Positions 43,268 to 52,694 of a stretch of 64,000 nt of DNA are shown in pieces. The stretch is taken from contig NZ_JACJTU010000019.1 of NCBI RefSeq assembly GCF_014698835.1, positions 87,196 to 151,195 of the forward strand, in the 5' to 3' direction. Within the stretch, counting starts at the first letter, position 1; every line of letters begins with the position of its first letter. A program made the position numbers and the translations under genes. This stretch comes from Nostoc paludosum FACHB-159. GTDB taxonomy: Bacteria; Cyanobacteriota; Cyanobacteriia; Cyanobacteriales; Nostocaceae. The notes beneath the pieces were generated by a model that was given only the letters and a program-made list of their open reading frames with translations, had not been told where the DNA came from and did no database searches.

Positions 43268-43870
43268 GTGCCATCACCAGCAGCATTAAAATATCACATT
43301 GCAGCTCAAAAGGCTCGTATCTTACGTGATACTGCGACAGATCCCCGGTTGCGCCCGATATTAAACAGTCAAACTCAAGTCTATTATCACTCCGCTTTAG
43401 CAACGTTTGTTGCTGCATGGGAAGCTTATATTGAGGAACTCGTTCGGAATTTTTTTGATGTCACTGCAAACCCTTTAGATCCTAAATTTCATGCTGTACA
43501 CACTATTGCTAGAAATACAGCAGAGCGATCCCTTAAACAGTTTAATACGCCAAATTCAGAGAATTCGCGTAACCTTCTAGTTCAATATACTGGCTATGAC
43601 CCTATCAATGATTGGGTTTGGTCAAGAAGAAGCATGAACGCACTAGCCACTCGGCAGATGCTAAACGATGTTTTGCAAGTCAGGCACAGTTTTGCTCATG
43701 GGTTTCCCATCCCTGCATGTTCTTGGACACAAACACCTACTGGGAAAGTTCGACTAACTGCTAAAGCTATTAAAGATGTTGATGCTTTATTACAATATCT
43801 TGTAACTGTTACTGACCTTGGTATGAAGCAAAATATTCAAACTATTTATGGTATTGTTACACCCTGGTAA
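43268..43870 (+). CDS. HEPN-domain protein (RiboL-PSP/MAE-like), putative RNase
   Basis: A 200-residue helical protein with the HEPN hallmarks. The first helix pair contains HSALATFVAAWEAYIEELVRNFF, with W51 and E52 in the usual place. The terminal motif RHSFAHG gives R139-x4-H144, the catalytic pattern of HEPN RNases. The start is the GTG at 43268. It is almost certainly co-translated with the ParA-like gene. HEPN proteins with this motif act as RNA-cleaving effectors in toxin-antitoxin, abortive infection and CRISPR systems. Substrate and trigger are unknown here. Confidence 0.78.
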   Translation: MPSPAALKYHIAAQKARILRDTATDPRLRPILNSQTQVYYHSALATFVAAWEAYIEELVRNFFDVTANPLDPKFHAVHTIARNTAERSLKQFNTPNSENSRNLLVQYTGYDPINDWVWSRRSMNALATRQMLNDVLQVRHSFAHGFPIPACSWTQTPTGKVRLTAKAIKDVDALLQYLVTVTDLGMKQNIQTIYGIVTPW

Positions 43871-43927
43871 TAAATGAAGATAATATTTAGCATTCTTTTA
43901 TTACTCTGAAAAAATAAAAATATTGGG

Positions 43928-44000
43928 AGGTTAGATTGAGGAGCGAAACCCAACAAAATCGAGGATTTTTGGTATTGGCCTTCGTTCCTCAACCCAACCT
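43928..44000. repeat. 20-bp imperfect hairpin after the HEPN gene
   Basis: AGGTTAGATTGAGGAGCGAA at 43928-43947 pairs with TTCGTTCCTCAACCCAACCT at 43981-44000 (three differences) around a 33-base loop. It begins 58 bp after the HEPN stop. It is of the GTTGAGGAACGAAACCCAAC repeat type found across Nostoc-like genomes and may serve as the transcript end of the operon. Confidence 0.65.
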
Positions 44001-44275
44001 ACACCTAGATTCATCAAAACTTCTGCAATAAGTCTAATTTTGAGCTAACTAAACTATAAAGGGGCGCACGATGTACGCCCCTAGAAGAGATTATGGTTCA
44101 AATAAATGAGATGCACTTATATGTATTTAGTCTGCACTTTTGTTAACCAAAAGCACCACAAAATGCTAACAGGTATGGGGTGATAATTGCGAATTAGGAA
44201 TTAATATAACTCCTACAAAATATGTAATTTTATTTGCTGATGAGGTTGATTCGATCCACACTCTCCTTGTCAGGC
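44001..44275. other. Intergenic region with GGGGCG/CGCCCC hairpin
   Basis: A 6-bp stem, GGGGCG at 44061-44066 and CGCCCC at 44076-44081, closes a loop CACGATGTA. It is another short dispersed hairpin type. No gene or T-run follows, and the rest of the stretch shows nothing. Confidence 0.45.
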
Positions 44276-45100
44276 TTATTTACGATTTGCTATTTTCAAG
44301 GGAATTCGTACTGTTTCTCGACCATCGAAAGTTTGATCGAAATTGGGAGTTGGTCTTGGGGATGATATATTTTTAAACAAAACCTTCAGTGTGCGAACAA
44401 TAGTTTTAAGAACTTTCATTTTGCTGGCAGTTGGCTTTTGATCGTATCTCAAAACCATTGGAATTTCTATGATTCTAGGTTTGAACACTTTAGCTTTGAG
44501 CAGTAAATCTATCATGCAAGCAAATCCACTTTCTGTGAAGAGATTGTCGCCATAATAGGCATCAAGTTTGCTGAGCAAAGTCCGGTTATATAGTCTGTAA
44601 CCACAGGTGTAATCTCTAACACCTGGGACGCGGGCTGCAATTCTAAATAGCCAACTTGCTCCGTAGCTCATGAACTCTCTAAATTTTGATAAGCCGATGA
44701 CTTTTGAGCCTTTGCGATATCTAGATGCGATCGCAATATCATAACCACCAGCGATGGTAGTATCATACATTTTGATTAAGAGTTCTGGTGGCTGAGTATC
44801 ATCGCAATCCATTGCAGCTAAAAAATCACCTTCTTGAGAAATTTCTAAGAAAGTTGTGAAGCCTGTTTTGATTGCTTGACCTAAACCACCATTTTTGGCA
44901 TGTTGTACCAATTTCAGGGATACACCCAGGGATTGAGATTGTTCTATGGCAGTTTCAGCAGTGCGATCGCTACTGCCATCATCAACTAAAATCAGTTGGA
45001 TATCCATCTTAGAGATTTCCTGCAATGCCTGAAATCTTTTGAACAATGGGGGGATTGATTCTTCTTCGTTGTATGCGGGTAAAAGAACAAAAAGAGTCAT
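44276..45100 (-). CDS. GT2 family glycosyltransferase (dolichol-phosphate-mannose synthase-like)
   Basis: A protein of about 274 residues starting MTLFVLLPAYNEEESIP, the signature of polyprenyl-phosphate glycosyltransferases. It has a nucleotide-binding LVDDGSSDRT and the DxD-like MDCDDTQPPE. FREFMSYGASWLFR and DYTCGYRLYNR continue the family pattern. The start at 45100 is chosen because GAGGTATTTATTT precedes it; the longer frame adds 16 residues overlapping the upstream gene. It lacks C-terminal membrane helices, so its lipid-linked product would need separate flippases. Two such candidates are encoded in the same cluster. Confidence 0.85.
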   Translation of the reverse strand: MTLFVLLPAYNEEESIPPLFKRFQALQEISKMDIQLILVDDGSSDRTAETAIEQSQSLGVSLKLVQHAKNGGLGQAIKTGFTTFLEISQEGDFLAAMDCDDTQPPELLIKMYDTTIAGGYDIAIASRYRKGSKVIGLSKFREFMSYGASWLFRIAARVPGVRDYTCGYRLYNRTLLSKLDAYYGDNLFTESGFACMIDLLLKAKVFKPRIIEIPMVLRYDQKPTASKMKVLKTIVRTLKVLFKNISSPRPTPNFDQTFDGRETVRIPLKIANRK

Positions 45101-45144
45101 AAATAAATACCTCGTGTGATTTTGAAAATACCAGTACTCAAGTT

Positions 45145-46449
45145 TCAAGAATTTAGTAGTGTTGATTTTTTGAGGAATTCATCAACGTGTCTGACCACAG
45201 CGTTGTTATTGACGCTATCATTCACGAACTGTGATGTATTGACAACAAAAAAATCAGCGTTTTCAGTACTCACTTTGGGAACAAGACTTGAATAGTTTAA
45301 AACTTGTAGTGGCTGTACTTTCATCGCTCTGTTTATGTGTGCTGCCACAATGTCATCTTGTTTGAGTTCTGGGAACATTAAACGTATTCCTTGGAAAAAT
45401 ACTTGCCGCAATTCATCATCTGGTTGTTTTAACAAAGGGTCGGTAGAAAGGATATATTTTGGTAGGAATGTCATGTGATATCCTGCTGTTTCTTCCAATG
45501 AAACTAAGTTACTCATACCGATAACTCCAGTAAACGGAATATTTCTATCGGCAATATTTACTACGTAATAAGGAATTAAAGCCTTACGAGTAATAAGTGT
45601 CATGCAAACTACACCCAGGTACTCTACTGTTTCACGAGTTTGGGAAACTTTCACTAGGTCATTTGCAACAACTTGTTGCAGGACATTAACCGGGCCGGTA
45701 AATATTACCTTATCAAAATGTTCTTTTTTCCCTTGAGATTCTACCCAAATTCCACCTTCTTGAGCAGGTGCAATATACTCCACCGCAGTACTTGTGCGAA
45801 CCTGACCTCCAGATGCCTTAATTAATTCTTCTAAACGGTCTATTACAGTTTTATAACCGCCAGAAACATAACCAAGTTGTTCTTTACTTAATGAAGAATC
45901 CCGCGCTGAAAATAATCTTCTGATGTAAGCCCAAATAAAAACAGCTGAGATTCGCTTATAGTTTTCTCCTAATTTTGATAGAAGTAAGGGTTTCCAAAGC
46001 TTTTCGTATGTATTCCTACCACCCAGTTTTAATAGCCAATCTGCAACTAAAATCTTTTCTAAACGCTGCCAATTATTGATGCGCGAACCATATAAAAGAG
46101 TAAAAGCTAATCTAATTTTTCCAATCAGTCCAAATAAAGGGAAACGTAAAAACTCTATAGCATTACTAATAGAATAAAACTTTTTATTGTCATAAAAACC
46201 CGTTAAACTACGATGCCAACGTAGTTTATCTCCAAGACCAATATCTCTTATAAAATTTATTAAATGAGTATCAGAAGGTAGAATAACGTGATAAAAGCGA
46301 TCCCAAGTAAATAAACCGTAATCATGATAGGTGGTAAGTCCACCAAGCTGGTTGTTATTATCAAAAACAGTTACTATATTTCCTTGGTTTGAAAGGCGTT
46401 GGGCTAATACTAACCCAGTTATTCCTCCACCAATGATGCCTATTTTCAT
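45145..46449 (-). CDS. FAD-dependent oxidoreductase (amine oxidase/UDP-galactopyranose mutase-like)
   Basis: A 434-residue flavoprotein. The dinucleotide-binding motif GIIGGGITGLVLAQRL begins at residue 3, followed by VFDNNNQLGGL. The C-terminal FAD-contact region reads VNTSQFVNDSVNNNAVVRHVDEFL (in part). Relatives include protoporphyrinogen oxidase-like and UDP-galactopyranose-mutase-like enzymes encoded in glycan clusters. The gene ends 45 bp before the GT2 start, so it may modify a lipid-linked sugar made in the same pathway. The substrate cannot be determined. Confidence 0.8.
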   Translation of the reverse strand: MKIGIIGGGITGLVLAQRLSNQGNIVTVFDNNNQLGGLTTYHDYGLFTWDRFYHVILPSDTHLINFIRDIGLGDKLRWHRSLTGFYDNKKFYSISNAIEFLRFPLFGLIGKIRLAFTLLYGSRINNWQRLEKILVADWLLKLGGRNTYEKLWKPLLLSKLGENYKRISAVFIWAYIRRLFSARDSSLSKEQLGYVSGGYKTVIDRLEELIKASGGQVRTSTAVEYIAPAQEGGIWVESQGKKEHFDKVIFTGPVNVLQQVVANDLVKVSQTRETVEYLGVVCMTLITRKALIPYYVVNIADRNIPFTGVIGMSNLVSLEETAGYHMTFLPKYILSTDPLLKQPDDELRQVFFQGIRLMFPELKQDDIVAAHINRAMKVQPLQVLNYSSLVPKVSTENADFFVVNTSQFVNDSVNNNAVVRHVDEFLKKSTLLNS

Positions 46450-46524
46450 AAACTTAAATTTTTCTAGGGTATGTTGTTCAAATTTATCTTTCGACTTTAT
46501 TAACGTTGATAGCTGATTGAGCTA

Positions 46525-46881
46525 TTAATGTACAACAAGTATGACACCAGTGATAATAATTGAAATTCCTAGCCACTGACTCAATACAACCTTCTCTTTA
46601 AGAAGATAGTAAGAAGCAATCGGTATAAGTGCATACATTAATCCCAGAACTGGAAATGCTTGGCTCAGAGGAACTGTCCGCAATACATACAGCCACAATA
46701 AAGTCATGAATCCATAGCAAATAAACCAAATCGCAAAATAAGGTGAAAATATTAAATTGCGGATGGATGCACTTCCTTCTTTGTTAGAGTTGGTGATGTA
46801 AAGCCCGTACTTTAGCGATACATTAGCAACTGTTCCAAGCAAAACTACAAGCATTAAATTTAGCCAGTTGATGATGTCCAT
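46525..46881 (-). CDS. Small SMR/EamA-like membrane protein (ArnF-like)
   Basis: A 118-residue protein with four hydrophobic helices and the half-EamA pattern YVLRTVPLSQAFPVLGLMYALIPIASY (quoted in part), then LGISIIITGVILVV. It is the size of one half of the ArnE/ArnF flippase pair that moves a lipid-linked aminoarabinose across the membrane. It sits 76 bp upstream of the flavoprotein gene in the same direction. A transporter of a lipid-linked sugar is the best guess. Confidence 0.8.
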   Translation of the reverse strand: MDIINWLNLMLVVLLGTVANVSLKYGLYITNSNKEGSASIRNLIFSPYFAIWFICYGFMTLLWLYVLRTVPLSQAFPVLGLMYALIPIASYYLLKEKVVLSQWLGISIIITGVILVVH

Positions 46882-46915
46882 TTTTTAATACTTTCTAGGA
46901 TAGTTAACTATAAAA

Positions 46916-47299
46916 TTATTGTGACTTCTTTATGGGAATAACCACTAAAAGAACACCAGCAAAAATAGTGAGAACTCCTAATATTCGAGTTAGCGTAATT
47001 ACTTCATTAAAAAAATAATACGAACCTAAAAATATGCCGACATAGTTTAGGCTAGTTACTGGATAAGCAATACTCAGTTTTACACTTCGCAAAGCTAATA
47101 TCCAAGTTACTACTCCTAAACAATAAACAGACACAGATAATGCCAATTTTTGAAGAAATTCCCAATTCAATAGTCCTTCATGGCTATTGCTCATGGTATG
47201 TTTCATCAGCAATTGTCCAGAAATACTAAATAAAATGCTAACCAGTAAGATAATATAGGAAGTTATTTGGAAACGGGAAGTTTGTAATATAGATTTCAT
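46916..47299 (-). CDS. Small SMR/EamA-like membrane protein (ArnE-like)
   Basis: A 127-residue, four-helix protein related in layout to its neighbour but not identical. It has LRSVKLSIAYPVTSLNYVGIFLGSYYF (in part) and LGVLTIFAGVLLVVIP. The start follows a basic N-terminus (MKSILQTSRF). It is the first gene of the minus-strand cluster, 34 bp before the second SMR gene, and together they would form a heterodimer. Its promoter should lie in the long gap to the right. Confidence 0.8.
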   Translation of the reverse strand: MKSILQTSRFQITSYIILLVSILFSISGQLLMKHTMSNSHEGLLNWEFLQKLALSVSVYCLGVVTWILALRSVKLSIAYPVTSLNYVGIFLGSYYFFNEVITLTRILGVLTIFAGVLLVVIPIKKSQ

Positions 47300-49378
47300 A
47301 ATAGATTTACCTCAATGGTAATAATAAGTATGAACTTAAAAATTTTGGATTTCGGTCACACCTTCTCAACAATTTGACCTCTCGCTTCAGCAAATAGACA
47401 ATAATAATTCAGAGGGTTAGGTTGAAGGGACTGAGATCAAAATGACCATTGAAGCTGATGTCCTAAAAGTTTAAAACTAAGTAATATTAACTTTGGATAT
47501 TAGGGCAGTTGCTGTCTCATGCCAGCTTCCCATCTTTTCGCAGCCACCTAGTTATACTTCAAGACTATTATTTAGACAAAGGTCATACAGTATATACGTA
47601 CACTAAAGGTTAATAGCGTTCCCAACAATTCGTCCTAGATAAAGTTGATCAATGCGCGATCGCTAAGTTTGAAGAGAATACTCATTGTTAACCCTTAAGC
47701 CAGTAAACATGGATTGCGAAAATTTTTATCAATCCATTCATTAAGTTTCATCAGTTGTATGTATCTTCCTGTAGAAATCTGCTTGAATACACTACTGACA
47801 TTATCAACCTATTAACTTTATATTTCAGAACTTACTTAAAATTAATAATTTCCTTATATTTGCTAATGGAGAGTTCATTAATTTTTTGCTCATGTATATA
47901 AAGTATCTTTAAACTCACAGACATAATTGTGAGGTAGGCTGGAGACTAAGTGGCTGAATTTGTTTACTTGGTCTATTTGGACATCGGAATACAAGAATTA
48001 GCAAAATTTCTTAGACTTTAGCGGAAAATCTGGAAATACATGAATTGCTTTAGAGCTTTATCGAAACTTTACTCAATGTCCAAACTCAAGCTCTGATGAG
48101 AGTAAAGGTTAATCTAAACTAAGGTCGGCTCAAATAATCCTAGTTCATAGCAGTTGAATTGTGTTCTAGTGTTTTTACATTATGAGTATTACGTTTTATT
48201 GATTTTTGTTGGTTTTTATCAATTACATATAGTTTTGACTAGAGTTGTTTCTCAAAAGTTATTACTACATGTAATTACTTACTAGAATACCACGAGAAAT
48301 GTATGTTGCAAATTTATCGTCGCACTTCATGAAAAATTTACTTCCTGAAAATCTACTTAAACAAAAACTTCATAAAATAGACACTCTCTTCTACATAATT
48401 TTTTACTTGCGAAATTGTGTATATTTATTGCTTTTTGGCTGCTGAACTTCTAAAACAGGCAATTCTACATCAAAAATTTACTTTACTAAAATCCATCTAA
48501 ACGAAAACTTTATACACTAGACTAGCTTGAAAAAGGTATCAGTAGAGTACGGGGAGAGAACCTTTTTCATTGTTGGTTGTGGGTTTTTACCGTCAGTAGT
48601 TTCCTAGAAAGAAGTTATATTACACGTCGCATTGCAAGGAAGAGAAATTTTTATTTTTCTTGGTGAGTGCAGATCGCAGAGTCTGTTGTGTCAATTATTC
48701 ATTGTCTGAGGTCAAACTGCCAAGGAGAAAGCGAAAAAAAGACTTTTACAAGAAACCTAATTATAATTGACCTATCTGCTATCTAAATTTTTATTTCGTC
48801 AAAGCTGTACATCTGTAAAGCACTTTTTCGGCAATCAATTTGCAGAAGTTGGAATTTATCTTCAATTCTAAACAAATTAGAAAGCTTAAAGTTGAGTTTG
48901 CTAGAGTAGAATTTCAACTTGAACAGCAGCCGAAGTGATGGTGAAAGATATAACTAAAATATACTGCTTTCAAGTGGTAAACACAGAGAAGAAAGGATAA
49001 ATTGAATCGCTTTTTCTCTAACTATAATGATTTACTAATTTGGATATTTGAGTTCCAACTTGCATGATAGTTACTTTAGATACAAAGTTAGCAAGACAAC
49101 CCTAATTTGGATTTGAGCTTCAAAGGTTATTTTATACTCTAACTTATTGTAACTAAGTCTGAAAAAATTGTCATGCCTTACCTTCCATCAGGTTAATATG
49201 ATGGAGAATAAAATTGAGCTACTTTGTTAGAAAATTTTATATTTAAAAAGTAAGTTAAAACCGATCAAAACTATTGCCGTAGGGAAGCAAGCCCTTGTTC
49301 AGGGCTTTGTTTGACTAACTGTGTGGATAATTGGCAGCATTTTAAAGTTCAGAAAAATTTAATTATTCTTGATTGAGA
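47300..49378. other. 2.1-kb region with no convincing gene
   Basis: The longest gene-free stretch in the window, AT-rich throughout, with no ORF of 60 codons or more. Two related about 58-bp units lie 140 bp apart (48325-48382 and 48465-48522). A 10-bp hairpin, TGAAAAAGGT/ACCTTTTTCA (48528-48537 with 48560-48569), follows directly. A plus-strand hairpin with a T-rich tail is at 49288-49312. These look like parts of untranslated RNA genes or decayed elements; nothing is certain. Confidence 0.4.
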
Positions 49379-49633
49379 TCATTTAGTTTCTCTAGGTGCT
49401 TTTTGTGTAAGTTGAGTCTGTTTAGAGTCATTTTGTTGCAAAAGCTTATTAGTAATAATGAAGACAATGATTAACAATCCAAACTGAATCTGCCAGGGTG
49501 CTAATACTAAACTTAAAATCAGGCTAATAGCTGCAAAAACACCTGCGAGATATGCAATTTCATCAGTACTCTTTTTAAATAGGTAGCCAGTAGCTAAAGC
49601 AGTACACAGTGGTATCAGGAAAAACAAAGCCAT
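49379..49633 (-). CDS. Small hydrophobic membrane protein
   Basis: An 84-residue protein with three hydrophobic segments (FFLIPLCTALATGYLF, YLAGVFAAISLILSLVLAPW and FGLLIIVFIITNKLL, each in part) and a polar, charged tail. The start is the ATG at 49633; the longer frame begins at a TTG two codons earlier. It stands alone in AT-rich DNA. I do not recognise the family. Confidence 0.6.
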   Translation of the reverse strand: MALFFLIPLCTALATGYLFKKSTDEIAYLAGVFAAISLILSLVLAPWQIQFGLLIIVFIITNKLLQQNDSKQTQLTQKAPRETK

Positions 49634-49639
49634 TATCAA

Positions 49640-49945
49640 TTACCTATGGACTAAAAATTGTGGTGTTTATAAAAAATTGAAATGGGTTTTGGAATTGTGG
49701 TTAATTTTACATCCAAGGAGGTTTTAGCCACAACAGTCTCTCGATATAAATCTTATCAAAATTCAAGATTACGCAATCTCTTATTTTACACCTTAGTAGG
49801 GCGAGAAAAAGTCCCACGCTGAGGCGATCGCGGTTAGATCGAGCAAAGGAGTCATCCAATAAATTAGCTTAAAACTTGAGGCTGCTTTCGGGAAAACGAT
49901 TTAGCATATTACCTTTAAGAGTAGGATTTTCAACTGTAAAACTCG
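49640..49945. other. Intergenic region upstream of tex
   Basis: About 305 bp between divergent genes. It includes a HIP1 octamer (near 49825) and nothing else recognisable. The tex promoter must lie here. Confidence 0.35.
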
Positions 49946-52105
49946 ATGCTGAACATTCCTCAATTACTGGCAACTGAATTAGATCTCAAACCCCATCAGG
50001 TGCAAAACGCCCTAGAACTTTTGGCGGAAGGTGCAACGATTCCGTTTATTGCACGCTACCGTAAAGAGCGCACTAATGAAATGAATGAAGTGCAACTTCG
50101 CGAACTGTCTGATAGATATACTTATTTAACAGAACTAGAAGAACGTAAGTCTGTCATTTTAAATGCGATCGCCGAACAAGGTAAACTTACAGACGAACTC
50201 AAAGCGAAAATCACATCTTGTTTACAAAAAACAGAACTTGAAGATCTATACTTACCGTATCGACCAAAGCGACGCACCCGCGCCACCATCGCCAGGGAAA
50301 AAGGACTCGAACCGCTAGCAGAGTTCATCAAATCTTTAAATGTTAAAAATGGTATGAGTGCTTCTTTGGAAGAAGCAGCAGCTAAGTATATTTCCGAAGC
50401 CAAGGGACTAAAAACAGCACAAGAAGCCCTCAAAGGTGCTGCTGACATCTTAGCGGAAGAGGTCGCTGAAAAAGCTGAATTACGCGCACATATCCGCGAT
50501 TATTTTCTCGAAGAAGGAGTGTTTGTCTCCCGCATCAAAGATGATTATCCCGAAGGTACAACCAAATTTGAGATGTACCGAAACTATCAAATCAAGGTAA
50601 AAAATATTGCGCCCCACAATATGTTGGCGTTGTGTCGGGGTGAAGCAGAGAAAGTATTAAGCTTTGAAATTGCTTTCGATGAAGATACGGTACTTTATTA
50701 TCTTGAGTCCCAAGAAATTAAAACTAAAGTCCGGACAATTCGGGATTTTTATCAAGGGATGTTGAAGGATGCATTTAACCGTTTAATGAAAGTCTCTCTT
50801 ATGGGAGAGGTGATTTCTGAGAAAAAAATCTACGCAGATATGGAATCAATCAAGACATTTGAAGCAAATCTGCGGGAGTTGCTGTTGTCTGCACCAGCCG
50901 GAATGAAACCAACCCTAGCCATAGACCCCGGCTTTAGAACTGGGTGTAAAGTTGTGGTACTCGACGAAACGGGGAAATTTTTGGCATACCAAGCGGTATT
51001 TCCTCACCAAGCGGCTGAACAAAGACTTAAAGCTGCACAAACCATCAAAAATCTGCTTGAAAAGTACAAAATTGAATTAATCGCCATTGGTAACGGTACA
51101 GCATCGCGTGAAACAGAGGAGTTTGTTTCGGAAGTTTTACAAAGTATGGAACGCAAACCAATTAAGGTGATTGTGAACGAGTCTGGTGCATCTATATATT
51201 CTGCAAGTATTGTGGCGTTGGAAGAATTTCCCGATTTAGATGTTACCGTGCGGGGGGCAATTAGTATCGGCCGGCGTTTGCAAGATCCTTTGGCGGAACT
51301 GGTGAAAATCGATCCCAAATCCATTGGCGTGGGACAATACCAGCACGATGTCGATCAAAAGTTGTTAAAAAAGAAATTGGATGAAACTGTAGAAAGCTGC
51401 GTTAACTACGTAGGTGTAGACTTAAATACCGCCTCCAAAGAACTGCTAACTTCCGTGTCAGGAATTACCGCAGCAGTGGCTAATAATATTGTCGCCCATC
51501 GCAACCAACACGGAGCCTTTAGAAATCGCCGCCAACTGTTGAAAGTTCCGAAGTTGGGCCCGAAAGCTTTTGAACAAGCAGCGGGTTTTCTGAGAATTCG
51601 CGGTGGTGACAACCCATTGGATAATACAGCAGTGCATCCAGAGAGTTATGCTGTAGTAGAGGCGATCGCATCGGATTTAAATGTGCCATTAAATCAAGTG
51701 ACACAAATTGCCGAAAAACTCAAAAAAACCAACCTGAAAAAATACGTAACCGATACCGTTGGGGAACCCACACTGCGCGATATCCTTAGCGAACTAGAAA
51801 AACCAGGGAGAGATCCCCGTGCTGAGTTTAAGTATGCCACCTTCAAAGAAGGAATTAAGGAAATTACCGACTTAAAGGAAGGAATGGAACTAGAGGGAAT
51901 GATTACCAATGTCGCCAACTTCGGTGCATTTGTTGATATCGGCGTACATCAAGATGGTTTGGTGCATATTTCCCAACTTGCCGATAGGTTCGTAGACGAT
52001 CCCAAGAAAATTGTGAAGGTGGGACAAGTTGTGAAAGTGCGAGTACTAGAAGTTAACGAAAAATTAAAACGAATTAGTTTGTCGATGAAAGCAGTTAAAC
52101 AATAA
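49946..52105 (+). CDS. tex: Tex-family transcription accessory / RNA-binding protein
   Basis: A 719-residue protein with the complete Tex layout. An N-terminal HTH-like region has ATIPFIARYRKERTNEMNE. A YqgF/RNase H-like core has ALAIDPGFRTGCK (seen as TLAIDPGFRTGCKVVVLDE in part). Helix-hairpin-helix repeats follow (LTSVSGITAAVANNIVAHR in part). The C-terminal S1 domain reads MELEGMITNVANFGAFVDIGVHQDGLVHISQ (in part). Tex proteins bind nucleic acid and influence transcription elongation. It overlaps no gene; the ferredoxin gene starts 13 bp after its stop. Confidence 0.96.
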   Translation: MLNIPQLLATELDLKPHQVQNALELLAEGATIPFIARYRKERTNEMNEVQLRELSDRYTYLTELEERKSVILNAIAEQGKLTDELKAKITSCLQKTELEDLYLPYRPKRRTRATIAREKGLEPLAEFIKSLNVKNGMSASLEEAAAKYISEAKGLKTAQEALKGAADILAEEVAEKAELRAHIRDYFLEEGVFVSRIKDDYPEGTTKFEMYRNYQIKVKNIAPHNMLALCRGEAEKVLSFEIAFDEDTVLYYLESQEIKTKVRTIRDFYQGMLKDAFNRLMKVSLMGEVISEKKIYADMESIKTFEANLRELLLSAPAGMKPTLAIDPGFRTGCKVVVLDETGKFLAYQAVFPHQAAEQRLKAAQTIKNLLEKYKIELIAIGNGTASRETEEFVSEVLQSMERKPIKVIVNESGASIYSASIVALEEFPDLDVTVRGAISIGRRLQDPLAELVKIDPKSIGVGQYQHDVDQKLLKKKLDETVESCVNYVGVDLNTASKELLTSVSGITAAVANNIVAHRNQHGAFRNRRQLLKVPKLGPKAFEQAAGFLRIRGGDNPLDNTAVHPESYAVVEAIASDLNVPLNQVTQIAEKLKKTNLKKYVTDTVGEPTLRDILSELEKPGRDPRAEFKYATFKEGIKEITDLKEGMELEGMITNVANFGAFVDIGVHQDGLVHISQLADRFVDDPKKIVKVGQVVKVRVLEVNEKLKRISLSMKAVKQ

Positions 52106-52118
52106 TTAGAAACAGCAG

Positions 52119-52466
52119 ATGGCAGTTTATCAAGTCCGACTCATTAATGCTAGTCTGGGATTAGATTGCACCATTGAGGTACCAGACGATCAATATATTT
52201 TGGATATGGCAGAAGACGCTAATATCCGCCTACCATCTGGGTGCAAACAAGGCGAATGTTCTGCGTGTATCGCCAAACTTATCAGCGGTAAAGTCGATCA
52301 AAACGAGCAAAAATTTCTGCGTCCAAGTGAAATACAGGCTGGTTATGTTGTTACTTGTGTAACTTATCCTTTGTCGGATTGCACTTTAGAAACCCATCAA
52401 GAACAAGTTTTATATAAATCAGCCCTTTACTATAAGCCTGAGTCTGGAAAATCTGAGCGATCGTGA
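52119..52466 (+). CDS. 2Fe-2S plant-type ferredoxin with C-terminal extension
   Basis: A 115-residue ferredoxin. The cluster cysteines are Cys42, Cys47 and Cys50 (SGCKQGECSACIAKL) with the fourth at Cys80 (VVTCVTYP). The last about 25 residues (YKSALYYKPESGKSERS in part) form a tail longer than that of photosynthetic PetF (about 99 residues), so it is an alternative ferredoxin. It lies 13 bp after tex and is likely co-transcribed. Electron partners are unknown. Confidence 0.92.
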   Translation: MAVYQVRLINASLGLDCTIEVPDDQYILDMAEDANIRLPSGCKQGECSACIAKLISGKVDQNEQKFLRPSEIQAGYVVTCVTYPLSDCTLETHQEQVLYKSALYYKPESGKSERS

Positions 52467-52538
52467 CCTTCTAGTATTAAATAAATATTAAATTTTTAGG
52501 TTGTTAAGAAATGTAACATTATTTGAAAAACGTTACAG

Positions 52539-52568
52539 AGTAGGGACGTACAGCTGTGCGTCCCTACT
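52539..52568. repeat. Hairpin AGTAGGGACG/CGTCCCTACT
   Basis: A 10-bp perfect stem around a 10-base inner segment TACAGCTGTG. It is a member of the GTAGAGACG-type dispersed hairpin family (others at 25061 and 53103). It lies about 70 bp after the ferredoxin gene and might end its transcript. Confidence 0.7.
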
Positions 52569-52694
52569 ATAGTTTTTAATGTTAGACCTAAGGATAGAAG
52601 CAAATTCTATCTTTCAAGAGAGGTTAGAATCTAGTGCCTAGTTAAAGATGAAATAAGAAGTTTCAAAAGAAAAAATCTTTATTAGGTAAAAACA

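Noticed and set aside
44249..44275. Possible tRNA-like T-arm (GATTCGATCC)
   Set aside because: No acceptor stem, anticodon arm or D arm can be drawn around it. No tRNA was recognised anywhere in the window.
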